From Campylobacter concisus (GTDB lineage Bacteria; Campylobacterota; Campylobacteria; Campylobacterales; Campylobacteraceae), in the NCBI RefSeq assembly GCF_003048595.2, contig NZ_CP049270.1, forward strand, positions 1,426,001-1,490,000: DNA of 64,000 bases, given 5' to 3'. A program made the translations under genes and the position numbers. Shown piece by piece: positions 46,985 to 56,620 of this stretch. The notes under the pieces are model-generated. The model was not told the DNA's origin, ran no database searches, and worked only from the letters and a program-made list of their open reading frames with translations. Position 1 is the stretch's first letter. The number at the start of each line of letters is the position of its first letter.

Positions 46985-47778
46985 ACTACCCAGTTTGCGT
47001 GCTAACGATGCACCACTGCAATAACAATGAAAATGACTTTGCCATTAAACCAGAGCTATTTAAAAAAGCGCTTCTTATGGCGCTTGATGAGGGCTATAAA
47101 TTTATAAATTATGGCCAGTTTAAAGATATCGTTGCCAGCAGGTCAAAAGCCTCCAAAAAGAGCATTTTACTAACCTTTGATGATGGATATTTTGACAATT
47201 ATAAATTTGCATTTCCTATCTTAAAAGAGCTAAATATCCCAGCCGTTTGCTTTTTGATAACAGATAAGATCAAGGATTTTAAAAGGCAAGACTACGACTT
47301 TGTATTTAAAAAACATAAAGAAATAGACTATGAAAAAGATGCGGAGTATTTTTTAAATTTAGACGAGATCAGACAGATGCAAGAGAGCGGACTTTTTGAG
47401 TTTGATAGCCATACAGCGAGCCACTTTTCTTGCAAGAGCAACGATGAAGTAAAATTAAGAGAGGAATTTTCTAGCTCGCTGGCTAAGATAAAAGAGCTAT
47501 TTCCCGAAAAACAAGAATTTGGCTTTTGCTTTCCCAAAGGGCACTTTAACGAGCTTTCACTAAAAGTTGTAAGAGAGTATTATGACTTTGCTTTTAGTGT
47601 GATAGATGGTGGATTTTGCGTAGGAGATGATAAATTTAAGATAAGACGCATAGACATATCAAACAATGCAAAGAGCGAGAGTGACTACATTTTTAGGGTT
47701 AAAAAGAAGCTTTTTATATATTCAACGCCGGTGCTAGGAAATTTATATTCAAATTTTAGAAATAGAGGCTATAAATAA
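46981..47778 (+). CDS. Polysaccharide deacetylase (NodB fold, left copy)
   Basis: A 265-residue carbohydrate esterase 4 protein. TFDDG at 65-69 gives the catalytic base and a metal-ligand Asp, FDSHTASH gives the two His ligands, and FCFPKGHFNE corresponds to motif 3. The end, KKLFIYSTPVLGNLYSN, matches that of the deacetylase at 49071. Such enzymes remove N- or O-acetyl groups, here probably from a core sugar set by the coupled GT4. No signal peptide, so it acts in the cytoplasm. Confidence 0.88.
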   Translation: MNYPVCVLTMHHCNNNENDFAIKPELFKKALLMALDEGYKFINYGQFKDIVASRSKASKKSILLTFDDGYFDNYKFAFPILKELNIPAVCFLITDKIKDFKRQDYDFVFKKHKEIDYEKDAEYFLNLDEIRQMQESGLFEFDSHTASHFSCKSNDEVKLREEFSSSLAKIKELFPEKQEFGFCFPKGHFNELSLKVVREYYDFAFSVIDGGFCVGDDKFKIRRIDISNNAKSESDYIFRVKKKLFIYSTPVLGNLYSNFRNRGYK

Positions 47779-48284
47779 TGCTTGGAGCATTAAACGAGGC
47801 TTGTAAAGAAATTTTAAAATATAAAAAACGAGTCTTAATCGCTCTTACTGGGCTTCACGGTAGTGGCAAAAGTACACTTGCAAAACAAATTAGAAAAAAT
47901 GGATTTAAAAACTTTAAGCCTTATCAAATCGCTGTAATCGATGATGATGTAATGAGTCTAAATTTATTTATAGTTCGTCCAAAGATAAAAATCAAAAGCG
48001 ATCATCAAGATGAGTTAAAGCCATTTTTTAAATTTATCATGCCGTTTGTAAAAGTCGTAATATACGTAAGCGCAAATCCACTCTTACGTATAAGTAAATG
48101 TGACATTCTTTGTATTTTAAACGCTGATGAAGAAGCTCGAATCGCTGGAATTTATAAAAGAAATTCTAGTGACGATTTAATCAAAACACAAAAACATATA
48201 AATAAAAAAGAGCTTGATCTAGCAGGCCTTACATATAAAGTCAAGTTAGAATTTGGCTTAAAAGTTGGAGCAAAAAATGAATAA
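47778..48284 (+). CDS. P-loop kinase-like protein in the LPS locus
   Basis: A 168-residue P-loop protein: Walker A GLHGSGKS at 25-32 after a short N-terminal helix, then VIDDDVMSL as a likely substrate or Walker B segment. The second half has no family that I recognise. It shares one base with the deacetylase stop (TAATG) and overlaps the following GT25 gene by 8. APS-kinase or sugar-kinase-like activity on a core or donor sugar is a guess from fold and context. Confidence 0.65.
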   Translation: MLGALNEACKEILKYKKRVLIALTGLHGSGKSTLAKQIRKNGFKNFKPYQIAVIDDDVMSLNLFIVRPKIKIKSDHQDELKPFFKFIMPFVKVVIYVSANPLLRISKCDILCILNADEEARIAGIYKRNSSDDLIKTQKHINKKELDLAGLTYKVKLEFGLKVGAKNE

Positions 48285-49061
48285 TCCCGTCTATGTAATA
48301 TCATTAAAAAGAGATGAAGAGCGAAGAGAAAATTTACAAAGACAATTTAACAGATATGATGAATTTAAAATAATAGATGCGGTTGATGCTAAAATTTTAG
48401 TGTCAATGAGTATTACAGCGCCATGATAGATTGCTTGTTAAAATCTTGTGATGAAGATTATAAATTTAAAATACCGCCATTAATTGCGACACCAGGTGAG
48501 CTAGCATGCACAATGTCACACATAAAAGCTTATGAGGATTTTTTACAAGGCGACACAGAATTTACTTTAATATTAGAGGATGATGTTATTGGAAATGACG
48601 AATTAATAAATGAGGCCTTTTTGCTATGCAAAGATATAAGTAGTGATAGCATTTTGATATGCGGTGTGCAAGATGGATTAAATAGTAGATTTCGTGCTTT
48701 TGGCAAAAAAATAAAAGAAAATTTATATCTTATCTCACCATACTCATATAGCAGTATTTATAGGACAGCAGCCTATATCTTAACTAGAAAAAGTGCAAAA
48801 TCTCTACTTGATTTTTATAAAGATGGTCTTTATGGGGCCGATAAATGGGAGGCTATTTTAAGAAATACGGGGCTTAAAATGTATTTTAGCAATATCTTTT
48901 CTCATCCAGACGAGCTTAACAACTCTACTTTAGAGATGCAAAGAAAGCAAAAAGATAGGATAAATTCTCTTTTTAAAAAATGTAATAAAGATTTCTCATA
49001 CAAGATTTCAAGATTTTACGAAAAACATATTGCTAAAAATGAGAGAATTTTTACAAAATAA
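48277..49061 (+). pseudogene. GT25 glycosyltransferase gene with one frameshift
   Basis: From ATG 48277 the protein begins NNPVYVISLKRDEERREN and IIDAVDAKILV, the start of a GT25 enzyme, then stops at 48424. The rest of the family (EYYSAMIDC, PGELACTMSH, LEDDVIG, SSIYRTAAYILT) continues in another frame to 49061. One missing A in GTGTCAATGAG near 48405-48412 explains it. The intact part from ATG 48423 has 212 residues but lacks the first strand of the donor site, so it is probably inactive. It is a close paralogue of the GT25 gene at 3500-4261. A sequencing error is possible. Confidence 0.75.
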
Positions 49062-49070
49062 AAATTTCTC

Positions 49071-49829
49071 CTAAGATTTTAGTGTTGAATATAGTGAGCC
49101 TAAAAAGTCATTTTGATAGATAAATAGCGTCTTTTTTAGCCAGCTTGCATCTTTTTTTACAGCTATGCGCCTTATATCATCAAGTACACCGTCAGGTTTA
49201 TTTATCCCACGCTTTGTTGTAAAAAAAACCTCATAGCCAACGCTTTTTGCCACATTTTTTAGCTCATCATTAAATTTACCTCTTGGCCAGCAAAGTAGCT
49301 TGTCATCAAAGCCAAAATTTTTATACATAAATTCTTTGCATTTTGTAAAATTTTCTTTCATCTCACAAATACCAAAATAATCATCAAAATGCGTATAAGT
49401 ATGCGAGTGAAAGTCAAAGCACTCTTTCATCTTTGCTATTTCCTCGTAGTTTAAAAATACATCTTCAGGCCTAGTTAGTGCAGCATTTTTGTATTCGTTA
49501 TGATCTAGCTCTATAAACTCGCCACCTTTTCTACTCGCCTGCTCTATCCAGCCAGCAACTAGAAAAATAGTCGCTTTAAGATTAAATTCCTTGATAATAG
49601 GATATGCGTAGACAAAATTATCCTTCCAGCCATCATCAAATGTGATAAAGACACTCTTTTTAGGCACGCTAAGCTCGCCTTTTTTATATGCAACAAACTC
49701 AGCCGAACTTAGCGATTTGTAGCCATTTTGAGCCAAAAATTTCATCTGATCTCTAAACTCATCTACACTACTTGCAATAAACCCGCTTTTTTTAAGCACA
49801 TGATGATACATTAAAACTGTTACGCTCAT
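49071..49829 (-). CDS. Polysaccharide deacetylase (NodB fold, right copy)
   Basis: A 252-residue CE4 deacetylase with the metal and catalytic motifs ITFDDGWKDN and FDFHSHTYTH, and LLCWPRGKFND as motif 3. The C-terminus KKTLFIYQNDFLGSLYS matches the left copy. It overlaps the GT4 gene upstream by 4 bases, the same coupling as in the left pair. Cytoplasmic, as there is no signal peptide. The target is likely a sugar of the LPS core or O-chain. Confidence 0.88.
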   Translation of the reverse strand: MSVTVLMYHHVLKKSGFIASSVDEFRDQMKFLAQNGYKSLSSAEFVAYKKGELSVPKKSVFITFDDGWKDNFVYAYPIIKEFNLKATIFLVAGWIEQASRKGGEFIELDHNEYKNAALTRPEDVFLNYEEIAKMKECFDFHSHTYTHFDDYFGICEMKENFTKCKEFMYKNFGFDDKLLCWPRGKFNDELKNVAKSVGYEVFFTTKRGINKPDGVLDDIRRIAVKKDASWLKKTLFIYQNDFLGSLYSTLKS

Positions 49830-50875
49830 TTTGCAAGTTCCATATATAAATTTTGCGTGTTTTCTATCATTTTTTCGATACTAAAAACCTCTTTTACGTA
49901 CTCTCTGCCAAACTCACCCATCTGCTTTCTTAAATTTTCATCTAAAATGAGCCTTTCAAGCACTTTTTTTAGCCCCTCTTTATCGCCATTTTGAAATAAA
50001 AATCCACTTTTGCCATTACTCACAGCCTCGCCAAGACCGCCCACGTCGCTTCCGATGGTAGCCAGCTTACACGAAGATGCTTCAAGCAGCGCTCCGCCGA
50101 TAGCCTCCATCTCTGAAGGCAATACACAAATATCAAGAGAGCCCAAAAAATCGCTCACATCGGTTCTGTTGCCAAGCATAAAGATATTTTTTTTATCTTT
50201 TATATATTCGTGTAAATTTTTATTTTGTGGGCCATCACCTACGATAAAAAGGGCTGATTTTTCTAAATTTAACTCGCTAAATGCATCGATTAATAGCTTA
50301 TGATTTTTAGCTGCCCTTAACACTGCAACGATGCAAACTCCAACTACGTCGTCATTTAAGCCAAATTCTTTTTTCATATTTATCTTAAATTCTGGTGTGT
50401 ACTTTTGCGTATCGATACCTGTATAAATTTTGAAGACTTTTTCCTTTTTCACGCCTCTTTTGATAAGATCAGCGCAAACTGAGTTGCAAACGCCGACTAC
50501 TTTTGTACTTAGGTTGTAAGGTAAGGGCGATGTTATAGGTAGCTGCAAATGCCTAGTACGAACTACACTAACGCCACAAATTTTGCCCACGATAGCGCCT
50601 ATGGTGCCGTCTTTGCCTGAGTGAGTCGAGATAATTTTTATATTATTTTGCTTTACAAATTTGCAAATTTTTAAAATTTCAAAGATATTAAAAGACTTTT
50701 TGAGATTAAACTCAACGAATTCACACTCTATTTGCTTCTCAAAACTTTTTGAGCCAGGATTTAGCCCATAAAAAACCTTAAATTTACTCTTATCTAGCCC
50801 ATTTATCACACGCTGTGTACGGTGTTCTTGCCCACCAAATCCAAGAGAGCTTTCAAGCTCAAGTATATTTATCAT
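49826..50875 (-). CDS. GT4 glycosyltransferase of the LPS locus (right copy)
   Basis: A 349-residue GT-B enzyme: LGFGGQEHRTQRV at the acceptor loop, VAVLRAAKNHKLLIDAF opening the donor half, and EAIGGALLEA with the E-x7-E donor motif. It follows the GT2 gene by three bases and is coupled to the deacetylase. It is similar in plan to the GT4 at 45911. Confidence 0.87.
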   Translation of the reverse strand: MINILELESSLGFGGQEHRTQRVINGLDKSKFKVFYGLNPGSKSFEKQIECEFVEFNLKKSFNIFEILKICKFVKQNNIKIISTHSGKDGTIGAIVGKICGVSVVRTRHLQLPITSPLPYNLSTKVVGVCNSVCADLIKRGVKKEKVFKIYTGIDTQKYTPEFKINMKKEFGLNDDVVGVCIVAVLRAAKNHKLLIDAFSELNLEKSALFIVGDGPQNKNLHEYIKDKKNIFMLGNRTDVSDFLGSLDICVLPSEMEAIGGALLEASSCKLATIGSDVGGLGEAVSNGKSGFLFQNGDKEGLKKVLERLILDENLRKQMGEFGREYVKEVFSIEKMIENTQNLYMELAK

Positions 50876-50878
50876 TTT

Positions 50879-51907
50879 CTACTCTTTAAATTCTTTCATT
50901 TTTTTATTTGACAAAAAGCCATTTATTGTATTAAAGATTTTTAAAATTTTTGATACATTTTCGTACGATTTTATATTTTTTAGCACTTTAAGCAAAATTC
51001 TCTGCTTTAGTCTAAGCTTTGAAAAACCAGCTGAGTTTATGATACTATCAATATCTGCATAAAAAAGATCAAGTGCCTTTGCATAGCTACTATTTTTAAG
51101 ATTTGGTCTTGCCAAAATGGCTGGCATATAGACGCTTTTTATCTTTCTAAGCTCTAGATCTGGCACCATTTCAAGAGCTAAATTTTTGTTTTTTAAAATT
51201 GAGATTATGTCATCATAAACAAATTTATGATCCATCACAGCTTTTAGCTTTTCAAAGCCAGCAGTGTTGTTGTCTCCTATCTTATAGCAATAAAAAGCCT
51301 TATTTAGCTTTATAAGAGTTTTTGAAGCGATAACATTTCTCACTACAGTGTGAAAATCTTCAGCTTGTGTGATCCCAACTGGAAATAAATTTTCTTTTAA
51401 AATTTTAGTCCTAATCGCCTTGTTTGCCGCATTATGCAAGACTTTGTTGTGCCTTGAGGCTAAAAGCCTTTTTAAATACTCGTTTTTATCGATTACGCCA
51501 TCCTCTTTTGTCTCAAAATCCTTAAAAAGGAGCTTTTTATAATCATAGACCTTACACATATCTGTTATCACTATGTCGGCATCAAATTTTTCTGCGATAT
51601 CATAAACGCATGAAGCATAATCTTTTTCCACATAGTCATCAGCATCTACGCAGATAGTATATTTGCCACTAGCTAGCAATATACCGTCATTTCTGGCAGC
51701 ACTAACACCAGCATTGCTCTTTGTTTTTAATATTATTTTATCTTTATATTCTTCTAATATTTCTAGCGTATTATCAGTACTTCCATCATTAATAACTATA
51801 ATCTCAATATCATCCATGTCTTGAGATATAAGCGAATTTAAACAATCCCTAATGTGCTCTTTTTTGTTAAAAACAGGCACTACAAAGCTTATTTTCACAT
51901 CAGGCAC
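50879..51907 (-). CDS. GT2 glycosyltransferase of the LPS locus
   Basis: A 342-residue GT-A enzyme. FVVPVFNKKEHI, VINDGSTDNT and CVDADDYV (the metal-binding DAD) are classical GT2 motifs; the second half is a helical domain with no clear function. It is the first gene of a three-gene minus-strand unit (GT2-GT4-deacetylase) that faces the waaC operon. The donor and acceptor are unknown. Confidence 0.87.
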   Translation of the reverse strand: MPDVKISFVVPVFNKKEHIRDCLNSLISQDMDDIEIIVINDGSTDNTLEILEEYKDKIILKTKSNAGVSAARNDGILLASGKYTICVDADDYVEKDYASCVYDIAEKFDADIVITDMCKVYDYKKLLFKDFETKEDGVIDKNEYLKRLLASRHNKVLHNAANKAIRTKILKENLFPVGITQAEDFHTVVRNVIASKTLIKLNKAFYCYKIGDNNTAGFEKLKAVMDHKFVYDDIISILKNKNLALEMVPDLELRKIKSVYMPAILARPNLKNSSYAKALDLFYADIDSIINSAGFSKLRLKQRILLKVLKNIKSYENVSKILKIFNTINGFLSNKKMKEFKE

Positions 51908-51993
51908 GATATTTCCTTTTAATTTTTGTTTAATTGTATATTATTTTTAGTTCAGCAATGATAAAATGTCCACTTAAAATTTAAAGGATCTGC

Positions 51994-53166
51994 ATGAAAA
52001 ACGACATTGCCTCTAAGCTCTACAATCTCTTTTTAGTTATTGTCTTATTTACACTGCCAGTAACTGAGGGTTTAAAACAAATTTCACTTACACTTTTTGT
52101 CTTGGTTGGAATTTATATTTGCGTCAAAGAAAAAAAGCAATTTAAATTTGATCTCATAAATATCTCGCTTTTTATCTTTGTTTTGGCTACTTTTATAAGC
52201 TGCTTGATAAATGGAGTTTCTGCATCAAGAGCGCTTGATCCGCTAAGGTGTATGCTATTTTTCTTTGTAGCCAGAAGTGTTGGCATAGAAAAAATAAATT
52301 TTAAAATTTTATTTTTTGCCTTATTTGCTGGTTTGATTGCTGCATTTATCCCTGCTTGTGTAGAAAAATTCACTTCAAATGATCCTTTAGCACTTTTTGA
52401 GCTTAAATCAATAGGACACGTAAATCATAGCGCTATTTTTATGCTGCTAGTTTTTTGTGTAGCATTAGTTTCGATAAATAGCAAAGAAATTTTTGAAAAG
52501 TATATAGGCATAAGTGTTGCCGGAATTTGCGTCCTTGGAATAATGATAGCTGGCTCTAGAGCTACAATGTATCTTTTACCAATCATTATTTTTACTTACT
52601 TGCTTTTTGAAATTTTAAATAAACAGATAAAAATAAAATTTTTATTAGGCTTGATAATTTTGTTTAGCATAATAGCTATTTCTTATATATATATATCAAC
52701 GAATATTACTCAAGATCAAAGATTCTATAGTCAACTAACAAAGGGGGTCACTGGATCAGAGACTAGATATCCAATCTTTGCTAGCGCATTTTATACATGG
52801 TTAGAATGTCCTTTGTTTGGGATAGGTTCTGGTGAATTTAGGATTATTGATATAACAAAATATTTTCCAGGCAATGTTGAAGTTCATGTTGGTCACGCAC
52901 ACAATACCTTTTTAACATTTTTAACAGAAAAGGGCATCGTTGCCTTGCTTTCATATTTGGTGTTTCAACTATCACTCTTTATAAAATTCATTAAAAATTT
53001 TAGACAAAATAGCATAGTTTTTCTTGCACTTTTAATGCTTATGGCTAATAATATAATTTCACTTGCAAATACAACATTTCACCATGAAAATGCCCTTTTA
53101 ATGCTACTATTTTGGGCTCTGGCTTTAAGCACCATAGATAAGAAAGCAACATCAAAAATTAGTTAA
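51994..53166 (+). CDS. waaL: O-antigen ligase family protein (WaaL)
   Basis: A 390-residue membrane protein with about 10-12 spans and one large periplasmic loop. GSRATMYLLP and the HVGHAHNTFLTFLTEKG segment are the conserved Wzy_C/WaaL blocks. It would join a lipid-linked polysaccharide to the lipid A-core. Ligase and polymerase (Wzy) members share these motifs, so polymerase is the alternative. Position at the end of the core locus favours WaaL. Confidence 0.8.
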   Translation: MKNDIASKLYNLFLVIVLFTLPVTEGLKQISLTLFVLVGIYICVKEKKQFKFDLINISLFIFVLATFISCLINGVSASRALDPLRCMLFFFVARSVGIEKINFKILFFALFAGLIAAFIPACVEKFTSNDPLALFELKSIGHVNHSAIFMLLVFCVALVSINSKEIFEKYIGISVAGICVLGIMIAGSRATMYLLPIIIFTYLLFEILNKQIKIKFLLGLIILFSIIAISYIYISTNITQDQRFYSQLTKGVTGSETRYPIFASAFYTWLECPLFGIGSGEFRIIDITKYFPGNVEVHVGHAHNTFLTFLTEKGIVALLSYLVFQLSLFIKFIKNFRQNSIVFLALLMLMANNIISLANTTFHHENALLMLLFWALALSTIDKKATSKIS

Positions 53167-53181
53167 TACCACACTGTATAT

Positions 53182-53213
53182 CAACCGTTTCAAATTTTAT
53201 AAAGAAATGGTTG
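53182..53213. terminator. Bidirectional terminator between waaL and uvrA
   Basis: A 10-bp stem with one G-T pair (CAACCGTTTC/GAAATGGTTG) and an A/T-rich 12-base loop lies in the 57-base gap between convergent genes, followed on the plus strand by AGCCAAATTTTT. Confidence 0.5.
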
Positions 53214-53223
53214 AGCCAAATTT

Positions 53224-56052
53224 TTACTTTTTCTTCATTTCCTCAAGCTCTTGTGCTAGAAATTCTCCAGTGTAGCTACCAGTTTTTTTATAATTTTTAG
53301 CTACTTCTTTTACACTGCCGCACGCTATCACTTTACCGCCCTTTGCACCGCCTTCTGGCCCCATATCGACGATATAGTCGCAGTTTTTGATAACATCCAT
53401 ATTATGCTCGATCACAAAGACTGAATTTCCAAGATCAACTAAGTGATTTAGCACCTTTACTAGCCTATCAACATCGGCAAAATGAAGCCCCGTCGTTGGT
53501 TCATCAAGGATGTAAAGTGTATTTCCGGTATCACTTCTACTAAGCTCTTTTGCTAGCTTCACGCGCTGCGCCTCGCCGCCACTAAGTGTGACTGCATTTT
53601 GTCCAAGCGTTATGTAGCCAAGCCCCACGTCTTGCAGCGTGGTGAGCTTTGAAGAGATCTTTGGCACAGCTTTGAAAAACTCAACCGCCTCATCTATACT
53701 CATATTTAGCACTTCGGCGATGTTTTTGCCTTTGTATAAAATTTCCAAAGTTTGAGCGTTATATCTAGCACCATTACAAACGTCACAAACCACGTTTATA
53801 TCAGGTAAAAAGTGCATCTCAATAGTGATCTCGCCCTCACCTTGGCACTTCTCACAGCGCCCACCTTTGACATTGAAGCTAAAGCGCCCTATTTTATAGC
53901 CTCTAAGCTTTGCCTCTTTGGTCTGTGCAAACAAATTTCTTATCTCGTCCATCACGCCGGTATATGTCGCTGGATTTGATCGTGGAGTGCGGCCGATCGG
54001 GCTTTGATCGAGGTATATGACCTTGTCTAAATTCTCAAGTCCACTTAAATTTACCCCAGCTATTTTTTTCACTTTTTTGGCTCTATTTAGCTGCTCCTGC
54101 GCCTCTGGAAGCAAGGTCTGAAGTATTAGCGAGCTCTTGCCAGATCCTGAAACGCCTGTGACGCCTACAAGGTTTCTAAGCGGAAATTTAGTGGTTAAAT
54201 TTGAGATGTTATTGATATTTACATTTGAAATTTCAAGCCACTTTTCAGCTTTTCTATTTTTTTGGTAGTCGATCTTTTTCTTACCATTTATATATAGGGC
54301 AGTCTGGGTGTTTGAGCCTAGAAGCTCTTTTGGGCTACCAGCAAAGATCACGTTACCGCCAAATTTACCAGCTCCAGGGCCGATATCTACGATATAGTCA
54401 GCCTCCTCTATCGTCTTTTTATCATGCTCGACGACGATTACGGAGTTGCCTTTGGCTTGTAAATTTCTAAGCGTTTTTATGAGTTTTAGAGTATCTCGCT
54501 CATGAAGGCCGATACTTGGCTCATCAAGCACGTACATGACGCCACTTAGCCCGCTTCCTATCTGGCTCGCTATCCTGATGCGCTGCGCCTCGCCGCCGCT
54601 GATCGTCCTAGCATCTCGCCCAAGCGACAAGTAGCCAAGTCCCACGTCGTATAAAAAGAAAAGCCTTTCGTTGATCTCTTTTAAGATAGGCTTTGCGATC
54701 GCCTTGTCGTAGTCGCTAAGATAGGTAAAATTTTTCTCGTTTGAGAAAAAAGCGGTGCAGTTTTCTATGCTCATATCCAAAATTTCACCAAGCCCAAGGC
54801 CAGCGACCTTGACCGCTAAGCTTTGAGGCTTTAGTCTATGTCCGTTACAAGCGTCACAAATTTTCTCACTCATATACTCGTCAAAGTCTTTGTAATCCTT
54901 CAAGAGCCCGTGTGAAATTTTAACCACACCATCAAATTTTCTAAGTAGTTTGTTTCTCTTCCAAAAAAACGAAACCTCCTTGACGTTGCCATATAAAACT
55001 AGCCTCTTTTCATCTTCACTAAGCTCGCAATATGGCTTTTTAATGTCGATCTCATTTTGCTCACAAAAAGCAAGTAAAAATTTATAGTAATAGCTCATAT
55101 TGTAGCCGTAAAGTAGCTTGATCGCACCGTTTTCTATCGACTTTTCCTCGTCAATGATCTTGCTCATGTCTAGGCTATACCTTATGCCAAGTCCGTCGCA
55201 GTGCTCGCAAGCGCCCTTTGGCGAGTTAAAGCTAAAGCTTAGTGGCTCAAGCGGTGTAAATGAAATTTTGCAGTCAAAACAAGCCATGTGCTCGCTGTAA
55301 TGTATAAAACTCTCTTTAAGTCCCAGCTCATCAGCATTTGCGATCTCTATCTCAACCTCTCCAAAGCTCTCATTTAGCGCCTTTTCCACGTCGCTTGCAA
55401 GGCGTTCGTGATTTTGCTCATCGATAGCGATCCTATCAACGATGACCTTTATCGTGTGTTTTTTTGTTTTTGCAAGCTCGATCTCTTCATCAAGCCTCAC
55501 CACTACGCCATCTATCTGCGCTCTTACAAAGCCTTTTTGACGTAAATTTTCGATCAAGTCCGCCCATGTGCCCTTTTTCTCACGCACTAGCGGCGCATAA
55601 ATGATTACTTTTGCGCCAAGCGGGAGTTTTGAAATTTCATTTATGATGTCACTCGCACTCATTTTTGAGATAGGTTTGCCACATTTATGGCAGTGTTGAA
55701 CGCCGACCCTTGCGTATAAAAGCCTTAGATAGTCATAAATTTCAGTAATCGTACCAACCGTTGAGCGAGGGTTTTTAGAAGTCGTCTTTTGATCGATCGC
55801 GATAGCAGGCGTTAAACCCTCGATCTTATCGACGTCAGGCTTGCCAACGCGATCTAAAAACTGCCTAGCATAGCTGCTAAGGCTCTCCATATATCTTCTT
55901 TGCCCCTCAGCATAAAGCGTGTCAAAGGCTAGCGTACTTTTGCCGCTTCCGCTAAGACCGGTAAAAACCACTAATTTATTTTTAGGAATTTTAAGATTTA
56001 TATTTTTTAAGTTATGTTCTCTTGCGCCAGTTATTTCAATAATATCGTTCAT
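53224..56052 (-). CDS. uvrA: Excinuclease ABC subunit A
   Basis: A 942-residue UvrA. Two ABC ATPase units have Walker A GLSGSGKST near 32-40 and GVSGSGKSS near 640. Zinc fingers are present in both halves (CHKCGKPI, CDVCNGARY) and the ABC signatures appear as TISGGEAQRI and TLSGGEAQRV. It scans DNA for bulky lesions with UvrB in nucleotide excision repair. It is a single gene; uvrB and uvrC are elsewhere. Confidence 0.98.
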   Translation of the reverse strand: MNDIIEITGAREHNLKNINLKIPKNKLVVFTGLSGSGKSTLAFDTLYAEGQRRYMESLSSYARQFLDRVGKPDVDKIEGLTPAIAIDQKTTSKNPRSTVGTITEIYDYLRLLYARVGVQHCHKCGKPISKMSASDIINEISKLPLGAKVIIYAPLVREKKGTWADLIENLRQKGFVRAQIDGVVVRLDEEIELAKTKKHTIKVIVDRIAIDEQNHERLASDVEKALNESFGEVEIEIANADELGLKESFIHYSEHMACFDCKISFTPLEPLSFSFNSPKGACEHCDGLGIRYSLDMSKIIDEEKSIENGAIKLLYGYNMSYYYKFLLAFCEQNEIDIKKPYCELSEDEKRLVLYGNVKEVSFFWKRNKLLRKFDGVVKISHGLLKDYKDFDEYMSEKICDACNGHRLKPQSLAVKVAGLGLGEILDMSIENCTAFFSNEKNFTYLSDYDKAIAKPILKEINERLFFLYDVGLGYLSLGRDARTISGGEAQRIRIASQIGSGLSGVMYVLDEPSIGLHERDTLKLIKTLRNLQAKGNSVIVVEHDKKTIEEADYIVDIGPGAGKFGGNVIFAGSPKELLGSNTQTALYINGKKKIDYQKNRKAEKWLEISNVNINNISNLTTKFPLRNLVGVTGVSGSGKSSLILQTLLPEAQEQLNRAKKVKKIAGVNLSGLENLDKVIYLDQSPIGRTPRSNPATYTGVMDEIRNLFAQTKEAKLRGYKIGRFSFNVKGGRCEKCQGEGEITIEMHFLPDINVVCDVCNGARYNAQTLEILYKGKNIAEVLNMSIDEAVEFFKAVPKISSKLTTLQDVGLGYITLGQNAVTLSGGEAQRVKLAKELSRSDTGNTLYILDEPTTGLHFADVDRLVKVLNHLVDLGNSVFVIEHNMDVIKNCDYIVDMGPEGGAKGGKVIACGSVKEVAKNYKKTGSYTGEFLAQELEEMKKK

Positions 56053-56192
56053 TAAATTTATACAACCTTTTTAAAATTTTAATCTGTAAATTTAGTCTAA
56101 AAGTGATAAAAGATTTATAAAGTAGTTTTTCTAAAATTTAAGATCGTAGTTAAATTTAAGGGCTTATTTATATCATTTTCAGCTTTTTTTGA

Positions 56193-56198
56193 TATTCT
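56193..56198 (+). promoter_or_regulatory. -10 box of the ferredoxin gene
   Basis: TTTTTTTGATATTCTACG has a TATTCT -10 box after a T run, 29 bases before the ATG at 56227. Confidence 0.45.
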
Positions 56199-56226
56199 AC
56201 GCCAAATTTTAACCTAAGGAGAAAAA

Positions 56227-56511
56227 ATGTCTGTAAAAATAACTGATATATGCATAAGCTGTGGTTCATGTATTGATGAATGCCCGGTTTCAGCCATCGT
56301 TGATGATAGCGACAACCCAACTGGAGCAGATACATACTATGTTTATTCAAATAAATGTGTTGAATGTGTAGGCTATAACGATGAGCCAGCCTGTGCATCT
56401 GCCTGTCCAACTGATGGTTGTATCGTATGGGACGCTGTTGTAGCAGGACAACCTTCGCGCGATCAGATCGGTGCTGATGCACGCAATGGCTCTATTCCAG
56501 TTATTCAATAA
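56227..56511 (+). CDS. 2[4Fe-4S] ferredoxin
   Basis: A 94-residue ferredoxin. CISCGSCIDECP binds one cluster together with a distal Cys; CVECVGYNDEPACASACP, with eight residues between the second and third Cys, binds the other, and a C-terminal extension follows. The insertion and extension are those of the Allochromatium-type (Alvin) ferredoxins. It carries electrons for low-potential oxidoreductases. AAGGAG precedes the ATG, and the gene has its own promoter and terminator. Confidence 0.93.
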   Translation: MSVKITDICISCGSCIDECPVSAIVDDSDNPTGADTYYVYSNKCVECVGYNDEPACASACPTDGCIVWDAVVAGQPSRDQIGADARNGSIPVIQ

Positions 56512-56531
56512 ATTTATATTTATAAATTTTT

Positions 56532-56560
56532 AGGCTCAAATTGAGCCTATTTTATTTTTA
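56532..56560 (+). terminator. Terminator of the ferredoxin gene
   Basis: AGGCTC-AAATT-GAGCCT, extendable to an 8-bp stem, is followed by ATTTTATTTTTA. It lies 20 bases after the ferredoxin stop and is a typical intrinsic terminator. Confidence 0.75.
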
Positions 56561-56572
56561 AGCTTTATTTGA

Positions 56573-56578
56573 TATAAT
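56573..56578 (+). promoter_or_regulatory. -10 box of the ndk-rpmF-plsX-fabH operon
   Basis: TTTGATATAATTGCC contains TGA-TATAAT, a strong Campylobacter-type -10, 42 bases before the ndk ATG. No other promoter is evident before fabH. Confidence 0.65.
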
Positions 56579-56620
56579 TGCCAACTTCAATTTAAATAAC
56601 CTAGATTTAAGGAAAAATTT

